Of a DNA stretch of 13,853 bases, positions 6,853-13,853 are shown piece after piece; within the stretch, counting starts at the first letter, position 1, and every line of letters starts with the position of its first letter. Origin of the DNA: an uncultured Salinimicrobium sp. (GTDB lineage: Bacteria > Bacteroidota > Bacteroidia > Flavobacteriales > Flavobacteriaceae); NCBI GenBank assembly GCA_946887025.1, contig CAMPJY010000063.1:1-13853 (forward strand), read 5' to 3'. Under the pieces are notes generated by a model. That model was not told the DNA's origin, made no database searches, and saw only the letters and a list, made by a program, of their open reading frames with translations. The translations under genes were made by a program, and so were the position numbers.

Positions 6853-8016
6853 TTACTCTGCAGCTACCTGCGGTATTAAAATATAACGTCCGGTGATATC
6901 ATTGAACCAAAGATCATAAACTCCTTCAGTTGCAGGAATATCGGGTCCATTTTGTGTTGCCAGACCGCTAGGGAAGGTATCAGATCCCCAGTTGACATCC
7001 CAGGCCAGATTCGCACGGAACTTTATAGGTCCATCTGTTAAAGCGATATCGTTGACATACCAGAGATGCGGATCAAATTCCGACTGGGTAAGCTGAATAT
7101 CCGGAGTCGGATTAGCATCACCTGGCCATCCTACTGAAGTTCCATCACCCACAAGTCCAATTACATCATAAGTTGTTGCTTCACTCGCATCATATGGCTC
7201 GAAGGTATAAGTCAATTCATCTGCATTTAAAGTCAAGCTATAATAACCATCAGCAGTCACAGGGAAAGCTGCAGGGTCCCCTCCAAGAATATCGCTGCTG
7301 GTCAGGTTTCCGCCATCAAGTCCCCACTGTGGCTGCCATTGAGTAAGCATTTCCAGTAATTTAAAGCCTTCTTTTCCATCACCTCCTGCAAACCTTCCGG
7401 TGAAGTGATAAAGGTCTGCATTGGCAGGATCGCGGAATAGAGGAGTATTGTTGTTGTTCGGATCCCATCCGGCTGCGGTAACATCTCCTACAAGGAAGAA
7501 ATCACGGAAAGTAGGTCCTTCTTCTCCCGTTGCCTCAGGCAGCACCACTGTAATGGAAGCAATTTCAGAAGATGCATCCAGAGGATTTCCGCCGTCGCTA
7601 CCTGCGTAAGCTCTTACGCGAAAGTAAATTTGACCTGTATTAAGGGCTTCGGTTTCGGGATCAGCATCAAGACCTGCATCTTCAGCAAGACTCATCAGTT
7701 GTTCCACACTTACAGCGAGGTTGTTTCCGGTAGTTTCTCCCAAAACATCAAAACTGGCGAAATCGGAAGTGGTTGAACCCTGAAGCTCATAGGTAATATT
7801 GGTAGGAGCAGAGAAGTCCACCAGGTTCCACACGAATCTTTCAGCCACATTTCCTGTGGTGGCAGGAGTGAGGATGTAGGTTTGATTGAAACTGTTCGTA
7901 AAGGCAATCCCTTCAGGATCTGGTTGGGCAATGAATACCACATCGTCATCACTGCTACAGGCATTGATACCAATGAAGGTTACAAATGCCATTAAAAAGA
8001 TAGATAGTTTTTTCAT
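6853..8016 (-). CDS. SusE/SusF-like surface starch-binding lipoprotein
   Basis: A 387-residue lipoprotein with signal MKKLSIFLMAFVTFIGINAC (anchor Cys20), followed by SSDDD, a surface-export-type acidic cluster. Three modules can be made out. The first, about 30-160, is a beta-sandwich with the Asn/Thr-rich start typical of SusE N-domains. Two related starch-binding modules follow: about 170-275 (FLVGDVTAAGW 174-184, then FKLLEMLTQWQPQWGL) and about 283-383 (VIGLVGDGTSVGW 285-297, then IKFRANLAWDVNWG). Each repeat pairs a V-G-D...GW start with an F-K/R-tryptophan strand; such tryptophans stack on glucose rings in known SusE/F proteins. It should hold starch at the cell surface for the amylase and SusCD and has no enzymatic motif. 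It starts 16 nt after susD, in the same operon. It has fewer starch-binding modules than B. thetaiotaomicron SusF. Confidence 0.88.
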   Translation of the reverse strand: MKKLSIFLMAFVTFIGINACSSDDDVVFIAQPDPEGIAFTNSFNQTYILTPATTGNVAERFVWNLVDFSAPTNITYELQGSTTSDFASFDVLGETTGNNLAVSVEQLMSLAEDAGLDADPETEALNTGQIYFRVRAYAGSDGGNPLDASSEIASITVVLPEATGEEGPTFRDFFLVGDVTAAGWDPNNNNTPLFRDPANADLYHFTGRFAGGDGKEGFKLLEMLTQWQPQWGLDGGNLTSSDILGGDPAAFPVTADGYYSLTLNADELTYTFEPYDASEATTYDVIGLVGDGTSVGWPGDANPTPDIQLTQSEFDPHLWYVNDIALTDGPIKFRANLAWDVNWGSDTFPSGLATQNGPDIPATEGVYDLWFNDITGRYILIPQVAAE

Positions 8017-8032
8017 TTTAATAAAGTTAATA

Positions 8033-9652
8033 TTAATAACCTGGATTTTGAATTAAGTTGGTGTTCACTCCCAGATCTGATGCCGGGATTGGGAAAATGT
8101 TTCTGAAAGCTTCTGTGGTCATACCCTGAGGCACTCCGCCTTTAAAGGCCCAGATGCCGTTCTGAGTAAATTGTTCAAATCGAATAAGATCAGTTCTTCG
8201 GTGAGCTTCCCAATACAGTTCCCGGCCTCTTTCATCAATAATGAGATCCAATGTAAGGTCATTTGCAGAAATATTGTGGGTTGAATTACCATAAGCACGC
8301 TCTCTGAGCTCATTAAAATATCCTACAGCTACCGACTTGTCACCACCGCCTCCACGAAGAACGGCTTCAGCATACATAAGATAGGCATCAGCTAATCGGA
8401 ACATTGGGAAATCGGTGTCAGGGAATTCTCCCGATTCATCACTTCCCCATTCTCCTTCACTGGTGATATTCCTGTATTTAGCGACAGCATAACCATGGTT
8501 GAAATTGGAAATGCTTCCTATTTCCTTGGTCTGTCCGTCTGTATAGAACATTTCACGGGAATCTTCAGAATCGGCTCCCTCCGGGAAAATATCCACAAAT
8601 TCAGGAGTTGTTCTTAATCCTGCCCATCCGCTGCTCATTCCAAATTCAGCAGCGTCCATGGTGCCACCTATGGAAGCATGGATTATAAAGGTCATCCCAC
8701 CATAATTCTGGGTGTGAAGCCCATCAAAGGTAATTGGAAAAATGATTTCATCTTGTGCGCCATTGGTATTATTATCTGCAAGGAATAACAACTGGTAATC
8801 ATCTACCAAAGTGTATCCAGCCTCAATTATTTTAGAAGTGTACGTAATCACGTCGGCATATCGGGGAGTACCGGTATATTCCTCAGCATTGAGATACAAT
8901 TTGGATAAAAGCATCCATACTGCAGCCTGATCAGCCCTTCCATATTCATTCTGTCTGGCAGGAGCAATCTCGCTTTCTATGGCCAGAAGCTCGGCTTCAA
9001 CGAAATTAAACAGCTCGGCTCTCTGGATCTGTTCCGGAAGGAATGCTCCAATAGGGTCCTCCTCGGTGACGAAGGGAGGATTTCCGAAAAGATCCAAGGC
9101 ATGCCAGTAACTAAGGGCTCTTAGGAATCGCGCTTCTGCACGATACTGGCCCACCTGGGTTCTCAATTCTCCGTCCACTCCTCTGGAATCCAGGGCTCCG
9201 TCCGAAGTCTGGCGAAGGAATTCGTTGGTCAAGGCAACCTGATACATGATCCGGCTGTACATGGTTCTGATAAATTCGTTCCCTGAAGTCCAGTTCTGGG
9301 CGTGTAGATCGGCGATGGTACCATCGTTCCAGCCTATCACCGCTTCGTCTGTGGTGAGCTCCTGCATCATGAAGTAGAGTCTCAGGTAAGAGGAGAATCC
9401 TTCATCGAGTCCTGCAAGGTCTGGAAGCCCGGCAGGGCCTTGTTGCCCGCTCAGGGAAATCCCGGCGTATAACTTAGCCAGGAACTGTTTGTAAGCCTCA
9501 GGGTCTTCAAACACCGATTCGGCGTCCTCCCTTTGGTCTTCTGGCTGTAATTCCAGTTCTGCTTCACAGCCTGCAATAAAAAAGCTGGCGAAAAGCACGA
9601 ACAGAAACGGTTTGAATATTTTATTCATGGTTTTGTTTTTTAACATGTTCAT
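8033..9652 (-). CDS. susD: SusD/RagB-family starch-binding outer-membrane lipoprotein
   Basis: A 539-residue protein of normal SusD length. The signal peptide ends FFIAGC with anchor Cys29, followed by EAELELQPEDQ, an acidic start usual for surface SusD proteins. The helical TPR-like body holds the family segments RAEARFLRALSYWHALDLFGNPPFV (about 170-195), MFRLADAYLMYAEA and the C-terminal ELYWEAHRRTDLIRF, then the ending with PIPASDLGVNTNLIQNPGY. SusD acts as a lid on the SusC pore and delivers glucan to it. It begins only 3 nt after the susC stop, so the two are co-translated. ATGs at 9646 and 9628 are alternative starts; the one at 9628 would give a shorter, more typical signal peptide (MNKIFKPFLF...), while the one at 9652 has AGAAG close upstream. 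The specificity call to starch rests on the amylase and SusE neighbours. Confidence 0.94.
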   Translation of the reverse strand: MNMLKNKTMNKIFKPFLFVLFASFFIAGCEAELELQPEDQREDAESVFEDPEAYKQFLAKLYAGISLSGQQGPAGLPDLAGLDEGFSSYLRLYFMMQELTTDEAVIGWNDGTIADLHAQNWTSGNEFIRTMYSRIMYQVALTNEFLRQTSDGALDSRGVDGELRTQVGQYRAEARFLRALSYWHALDLFGNPPFVTEEDPIGAFLPEQIQRAELFNFVEAELLAIESEIAPARQNEYGRADQAAVWMLLSKLYLNAEEYTGTPRYADVITYTSKIIEAGYTLVDDYQLLFLADNNTNGAQDEIIFPITFDGLHTQNYGGMTFIIHASIGGTMDAAEFGMSSGWAGLRTTPEFVDIFPEGADSEDSREMFYTDGQTKEIGSISNFNHGYAVAKYRNITSEGEWGSDESGEFPDTDFPMFRLADAYLMYAEAVLRGGGGDKSVAVGYFNELRERAYGNSTHNISANDLTLDLIIDERGRELYWEAHRRTDLIRFEQFTQNGIWAFKGGVPQGMTTEAFRNIFPIPASDLGVNTNLIQNPGY

Positions 9653-9655
9653 CTT

Positions 9656-12583
9656 CTAGAATGCAAGGTTTAGTCCTAATACCACGCTTCGGGTTCTCGG
9701 ATAGAAATTATTATCTATTCCATTCCCGATTTCAGGATCCAGTCCTTCATAATCGGTGATAGTCAATAAATTGGTTCCTGTCAGACTTGTCTGAATATCA
9801 ACCTTTTCGCCTGGGAACAGATACGACAGGGATACGTTGTCCAGTTTTACGAAATCAGCGCTGCGGATATAATAATCGGAGAACAGCTGGTTTTCCTGGA
9901 AATTTGTAGCTAAGACGTTGGCATTGAGGTTGGAATAGTAATCCTGCGGAGTAATGGTTCCTGCCCCAACAAATCCGTTTCCTGACTGGGTATTGTTGTA
10001 CACATAGTTTCCGAAGTTTCCTCTAAAGGTAAAACTTAAATTGAAATTTTTATAGCTGATATTGTTGGTGAAACCCATAAAATAATCAGGGCTTCCTTTC
10101 TTATAAGCCTGTTTGTCAGCCTCTGTAATGGTGTTGTCCCCGTTTACATCCACATAGGCACCTTCAATGGGTTGTCCCTGCTCATTATACACCTGACGGT
10201 ATACGAAGAAAGTTGACGGATCATAACCTTCTTTCCATATCTGGATCATGTTCCCGACACCCCCCGAAATTCCTCCTTGTGGAATAAAGAAGTTAGGGTT
10301 ACTTCCGAGGGAAAGTTTGGTGATCTCCAGATCCTGGAATGAAATGTTGTAGTTCATGTTCCAGCTGAAGTCTTCAGTTTGGATCAACACTCCATCCAGG
10401 CTAACTTCAATACCTTTACTGGTGGTTTCCCCAACATTGGTGGTCAACAGATCCGAAAGGTTTGCTCCCGCCGGTACCGGCACGGTAGCCAAGAGATCTT
10501 CTGTCTGGCGATAGTAGGCATCAACACTACCGGAAAGTCTGTTGTCAAAGAATCCGAAGTCAATACCTGCGTTGTAGGTTCTTAATTCTTCCCATTTCAG
10601 GTCGGTATCAAATTCTTCAGGTCTGATGGTGGGGACGAAGGTATTTCCAAATTGGACCTCGGCACCAACACGGCTGGGGGTATAAATTCCGATATATCCA
10701 TAATTAGGTCCGATTTCCTGGTTTCCAGTCACCCCGTAACCTCCACGAAGTTTCAGGTTGGAGAAGAAATTGCTGTTTTGCATAAAGCCTTCGTTCATGA
10801 TCTTCCAACCCACCGAAACGGAAGGGAAGGTACTCCACCTGTTTTCCTCAGAGAACCTTGAGGAACCGTCGCGTCTTAAGCTACCTGAGATAAGATACCT
10901 GTCCGAAATATCAAAGCTCGCCCTGGCAAAATAGGATTCCAAATTGTTTCTCTCAACCCCAAAATTGGTGACAAAAACATTATCCTGGGTAAATGTCTGC
11001 TGGTTATCCTCATAAAATTCCTGGAAGGAATGTCCGGCAGTAAGATCCATTTTAGTGTCGATTGCTTCGATTTCGCTTTTATAGTTGAAATAAAAATCCA
11101 GAAGTAAATTCCTGTTCATCCCGGTATACTTATTTTCAAAAGGGATAGCGTCCCCCACGACTGCAGAAGTCAGGGGACGGGTTTGTAATCCTTTAAGTTC
11201 CGCATAGTCAATACCAGCATTCATGTTGAATTTTAATGAAGGAAGGAATGGGAATCTGTATTCCGCATTAAGATTGGTAATGGTCCTTTTACTGGTAGCA
11301 TTATTTTCCTGTTGCTCAAGTAATGCCAGTGGATTTCGGGTAGACTGTCTGAATTCCGAATTGAACGGATTGGCAGCATTGGGATCCCGGAATTCGAAAT
11401 ATCCATCGAATGGACTGGTGGGATCGTAAACCGGCTGAGTAGGATCAAAAGCCACGGCAGCCCCAATGGCACCCTGGTCAGCATAGAAGTTTTCATCTAA
11501 AAGACCTTTGGCATTCAGGGTAAGCTTGAGATCATCGTTAAACAGATTCTGGGTGAAGGTGGTATTAAGCGCTGTCCTTTGGTAAAGATCGGTCTTAAGT
11601 ACTCCCTCCTGGTCGGTGCGGTTTAAATTGATCCTATAGGTGAAATCTTCAAATCCTTCAGAAATGGTGAAGTTATGGATGGCACCCACGGAAGTCTTAT
11701 AGATCTGGTCCTGCCAATCGGTACTGGTATTCCCCAAAAGCTCCGGATTGGTGCCGGGTGTATTGGTTACAATATTTCGAAATTGTTCTGCATTCAGGAC
11801 ATCCACTTTGTCGGTAATTTCACCGACTGCGAATTTAAGGTCGTAGGACATATTAAGGTCTGATTCCAGATTTCCCTTTTTGGTGGTAATAAGGATTACC
11901 CCGTTTGAAGCCCTGGAACCGTAAATTGCGGTAGCCGCAGCATCCTTGAGAATAACAAAATCATCAATCTCTGCCGGGTTGATGGCATTCAACTGGTTTC
12001 GTACCCCCTGAACACCACCCTGGTCAAGTGGGATTCCGTCCACAACAATAAGAGGGGAGTTGTTTCCGGATAGGGAGGAACCTCCACGGATCCTTATTTC
12101 CCCTCCACCTCCCGGCGCGCTGGAAGGGGTTATCCGGACCCCGGCAGATTTACCGGCAATCAGGGTCTCGGGAGATACCACGGCTCCTTTGTTGAATTGT
12201 TCAGGATCGATCTTTTCCACCGAACCTGTGGCATCCTGCTGGGTAGTGGAGCCGTATCCGATCAATACTACTTCTTCAAGGGCGGCTGCGCTGACTTCCA
12301 TCTCTACATTTAAAGTGGTCTGTCCATTGTATGGAATTTCCTGCACCTTAAACCCTACATAGGAAAAAACCAATACATCGTTTTCGTTGACCCCCGAAAG
12401 ACTGTAGTTTCCGTCAAAATCAGATGCCGTACCAGTATTCGTGCCTTTTATAAGGATATTGACCCCGGGGATGGGTAGCCCGGTGCCGGCTTCGGTCACC
12501 GTCCCACTCACGGTTTGTTGGGCAAAAAAGCTCATTGGCAGCATAAAGAGCAGCATCAACGTGCTTTTGAAAAATGTTCTCAT
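9656..12583 (-). CDS. susC: SusC/RagA-family TonB-dependent outer-membrane glucan importer
   Basis: A 975-residue TonB-dependent transporter. Modules in order: signal peptide about 1-21 (ending SFFA before QQTVSG), a carboxypeptidase-regulatory-like domain about 24-97 (VSGTVTEAGTGLPIPGVNI to LNVEMEV), a TonB-box-like segment EEVVLIGYG about 103-111, the plug about 118-236 (with IRIRGGSSLSGNNSPLIVVDG and LKDAAATAIYGSRASNGVIL), then a beta-barrel ending NLAF with a terminal phenylalanine for barrel assembly. It would import maltodextrins into the periplasm using TonB energy, with SusD as lid. The frame opens earlier, at an ATG at 12628, but the 15 extra residues (MKILSFILVNLINKS) would precede a complete signal peptide, so I start at 12583. 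It is the first gene of the operon, divergent from a LacI-type gene. The sequence looks intact. Confidence 0.95.
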   Translation of the reverse strand: MRTFFKSTLMLLFMLPMSFFAQQTVSGTVTEAGTGLPIPGVNILIKGTNTGTASDFDGNYSLSGVNENDVLVFSYVGFKVQEIPYNGQTTLNVEMEVSAAALEEVVLIGYGSTTQQDATGSVEKIDPEQFNKGAVVSPETLIAGKSAGVRITPSSAPGGGGEIRIRGGSSLSGNNSPLIVVDGIPLDQGGVQGVRNQLNAINPAEIDDFVILKDAAATAIYGSRASNGVILITTKKGNLESDLNMSYDLKFAVGEITDKVDVLNAEQFRNIVTNTPGTNPELLGNTSTDWQDQIYKTSVGAIHNFTISEGFEDFTYRINLNRTDQEGVLKTDLYQRTALNTTFTQNLFNDDLKLTLNAKGLLDENFYADQGAIGAAVAFDPTQPVYDPTSPFDGYFEFRDPNAANPFNSEFRQSTRNPLALLEQQENNATSKRTITNLNAEYRFPFLPSLKFNMNAGIDYAELKGLQTRPLTSAVVGDAIPFENKYTGMNRNLLLDFYFNYKSEIEAIDTKMDLTAGHSFQEFYEDNQQTFTQDNVFVTNFGVERNNLESYFARASFDISDRYLISGSLRRDGSSRFSEENRWSTFPSVSVGWKIMNEGFMQNSNFFSNLKLRGGYGVTGNQEIGPNYGYIGIYTPSRVGAEVQFGNTFVPTIRPEEFDTDLKWEELRTYNAGIDFGFFDNRLSGSVDAYYRQTEDLLATVPVPAGANLSDLLTTNVGETTSKGIEVSLDGVLIQTEDFSWNMNYNISFQDLEITKLSLGSNPNFFIPQGGISGGVGNMIQIWKEGYDPSTFFVYRQVYNEQGQPIEGAYVDVNGDNTITEADKQAYKKGSPDYFMGFTNNISYKNFNLSFTFRGNFGNYVYNNTQSGNGFVGAGTITPQDYYSNLNANVLATNFQENQLFSDYYIRSADFVKLDNVSLSYLFPGEKVDIQTSLTGTNLLTITDYEGLDPEIGNGIDNNFYPRTRSVVLGLNLAF

Positions 12584-12650
12584 AGATTTGTTAATTAAGT
12601 TAACTAAAATAAAACTTAGTATTTTCACTTCCTGTTGTTAAATGTATGTA

Positions 12651-12680
12651 AAAACCTAGTATGAGCAGACACCTCAAAAA
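12651..12680 (-). promoter_or_regulatory. Possible susC promoter (-33 TTTTTG / -7 TAGGTTTT)
   Basis: On the minus strand TTTTTG (12675-12680) and TAGGTTTT (12651-12658) are separated by 16 nt. They resemble the Bacteroidota pattern TTG then TAnnTTTG, with one mismatch in the -7 element and slightly short spacing. Transcription would begin near 12645, giving a leader of about 60 nt before the chosen susC start. The sequence match is moderate, so this is a candidate only. Confidence 0.35.
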
Positions 12681-12693
12681 CGGCGAAACCTCC

Positions 12694-12707
12694 CGAAAAC
12701 GATTTCG
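12694..12707. promoter_or_regulatory. Candidate LacI-family operator between susC and the LacI-type gene
   Basis: CGAAAACGATTTCG is a 14-bp palindrome with a single mismatched pair and a central CG. That is the usual form of LacI-family operators, where a hinge leucine wedges into the central CpG. It lies upstream of the candidate -33 elements for both genes. An operator upstream of both promoters would fit activation, or looping, better than simple blocking. That it binds the adjacent regulator is inference. Confidence 0.45.
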
Positions 12708-12709
12708 TG

Positions 12710-12738
12710 TTGAAAACTTTCCGTATATTCTGCCTTTA
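12710..12738 (+). promoter_or_regulatory. Weak candidate promoter for the LacI-type gene
   Basis: TTG at 12710-12712 is followed after 18 nt by TGCCTTTA (12731-12738), matching six of eight positions of the Bacteroidota -7 consensus. Spacing is right, but the first A of the -7 element is missing, so this is weak. Confidence 0.22.
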
Positions 12739-12783
12739 TGATTTATTTACGATATTTTTACAACATCACCATAGGGGTAAAAG

Positions 12784-13806
12784 ATGAAGAAGCTGACTTT
12801 AAAACAAATTGCGAAGGAATTGGATGTGGCTGTCTCCACAGTGTCCAAGGCTCTGAGGGACAGTTCAGAAATTAGTGAGGAAACGAGAGAGAAGATAAAG
12901 GCATTCGCCAAACTCTATAATTACAAGCCTAACAACATCGCGCTAAGCCTTAAAAATCGGAAAACCAAAACTATAGGGGTTATCATACCTGAAATTATAC
13001 ACCATTTCTTCGCCACCGTGATCAGTGGGATTGAACATGTGGCAAATGAACGCGGGTACAACGTGATCATTTGCATGTCCAACAATTCCTTTGATAAAGA
13101 GGTAATAAACATGGAACTGCTGGCGAACGGGAGTACAGATGGGTTCATACTTTCTGTAGCCAAGGAAACCCAGCAGAAACAGGATTATCATCACCTGCAT
13201 GAGGTCATTAACCAGGGCATGCCCATGGTGATGTTCGACAGGGTTATTGACGACATAGCCTGTGACAAAGTGATCATCGATGATGTTATGGGGGCGAGAA
13301 AGGCAGTACAAAAGCTAATCGACCTTAATTGTAAAAGAATTGCCCTGATTTCCACTGTAGATTATGTGAGTGTGGGGAAACTCAGGACCCGGGGCTACCG
13401 GAAAGCTCTCGAAGAAAATAATATTCCCATTGATGAAGAGCTTATTCTTAAAATTGAGGATTTCGACAACAGTGGAGCAGAAATCGAGAATTTTCTGGAG
13501 AAAAAGCAGGTTGATGGCGTCTTTGCTGTCAATGAGCATTTTGCCGTTCACGCCATCAAGGCTTTTAAAGCAAGGGGCTTGGAGGTACCGCACGATGTCC
13601 TTGTAATTGGTTTTACCAATGGGGAACTCTCCAAACATTTCATTCCCAGCCTTACTACTGTCAGTCAGCACGGAGCTGAAATAGGAGCGCAGGCCGCCAG
13701 ACTGCTTATCAGGAAGCTCGAGAACGAGAGTGAGGAAGAGGAGCCTTATGAGACCATTATCGTGGAAACGGGGCTGGTAGAAAGGGAATCCACCCGCCGC
13801 CCTTAA
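12784..13806 (+). CDS. LacI-family transcriptional regulator of the starch/maltodextrin locus
   Basis: A 340-residue protein of standard LacI-family length. The N-terminal helix-turn-helix is LKQIAKELDVAVSTVSKALR (about 6-25), followed by the hinge YKPNNIALSLKNRKT, in which L56 aligns with the PurR leucine that inserts into the operator's central CpG. From about 62 (TIGVIIPEIIHHFFATVISG) to the end lies the periplasmic-binding-protein-like sensor domain, including VDGVFAVNEHFAVHAIKAF and the FIPSLTTVSQHGAEIGAQAARLL segment. The start is supported by AGGGG at 12773-12777, 6 nt before the ATG, an unusually clear Shine-Dalgarno site for this phylum. The gene is divergent from susC, and a CG-centred palindrome lies between them, so it most likely controls the susCDE-amylase operon and perhaps itself. 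The effector is probably maltose or a maltodextrin, which is inferred from context only. The glutamate run ESEEEEPYE near the C-terminus looks like a loop. Confidence 0.93.
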   Translation: MKKLTLKQIAKELDVAVSTVSKALRDSSEISEETREKIKAFAKLYNYKPNNIALSLKNRKTKTIGVIIPEIIHHFFATVISGIEHVANERGYNVIICMSNNSFDKEVINMELLANGSTDGFILSVAKETQQKQDYHHLHEVINQGMPMVMFDRVIDDIACDKVIIDDVMGARKAVQKLIDLNCKRIALISTVDYVSVGKLRTRGYRKALEENNIPIDEELILKIEDFDNSGAEIENFLEKKQVDGVFAVNEHFAVHAIKAFKARGLEVPHDVLVIGFTNGELSKHFIPSLTTVSQHGAEIGAQAARLLIRKLENESEEEEPYETIIVETGLVERESTRRP

Positions 13807-13853
13807 CCTGCAAAACAAGCTGTCAATCTTCCGACCTGCCGGAGCCTCCTGCA

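Noticed and set aside
9602..9620. AAACGGTTT as a second operator copy in the susD signal-peptide region
   Set aside because: It is an odd-length repeat without a central CpG and falls in coding sequence; it does not resemble the candidate operator upstream of susC.
12584..12628. Upstream extension of SusC by 15 residues
   Set aside because: The extension precedes a complete signal peptide beginning at the ATG at 12583 and would spoil its N-region; the stretch more likely belongs to the untranslated leader.
13315..13818. 167-codon open frame antisense to the LacI-type gene
   Set aside because: The opposite strand carries a well-conserved LacI sensor domain, and this frame shows no family features.
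13807..13853. Possible terminator after the LacI-type gene
   Set aside because: Only a 4-bp stem (TCCG/CGGA) is visible and the window ends; nothing can be supported.

Overview
The window looks like chromosomal DNA from a marine-type member of the Bacteroidota, most likely Flavobacteriaceae (a Christiangramia/Gramella, Salegentibacter or Zunongwangia-like organism; the genus is an inference). The grounds are a SusC/SusD pair, lipoproteins with acidic residues straight after the lipid-anchor cysteine, start codons that mostly lack Shine-Dalgarno sites, and short AT-rich gaps between genes. I see no tRNA, rRNA, CRISPR array, insertion sequence or integrase. Gene density is high and no gene-free stretch exceeds 300 bases; the longest gap is the roughly 200 bp between susC and the LacI-type gene.

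Left part (1-5300): the 3' end of a rightward gene of unknown function meets, tail to tail, a leftward three-gene operon. In order of transcription the operon encodes a phytanoyl-CoA-dioxygenase-like Fe(II)/2-oxoglutarate oxygenase, a DUF1680/GH127-type glycoside hydrolase lipoprotein and a xylose-isomerase-like TIM-barrel protein. It ends in a clear intrinsic terminator. An AraC-type regulator is divergent from the operon and probably controls it. The substrate is unknown. A secreted arabinofuranosidase-type enzyme beside an oxygenase and an isomerase suggests use of an arabinose-containing or modified sugar.

Right part (5300-13853): a leftward starch/maltodextrin utilisation locus, susC - susD - susE-like - alpha-amylase, with a LacI-type regulator divergent from susC. 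SusC and SusD would form the outer-membrane glucan importer. The SusE-like lipoprotein would hold starch at the surface. The amylase lipoprotein, of the type best known from hyperthermophilic archaea (GH13_7-like), would cut it there. A terminator-shaped hairpin separates susE from the amylase gene, so the amylase may be expressed differently from the transport genes. A near-perfect palindrome with a central CG lies between susC and the LacI-type gene and is the best operator candidate.

The two loci are separated by a 13-bp inverted repeat that probably stops transcription from both sides. The rest of a usual flavobacterial maltodextrin locus (inner-membrane transporter, maltose phosphorylase, beta-phosphoglucomutase) is not in the window and may lie to the right of the LacI-type gene.
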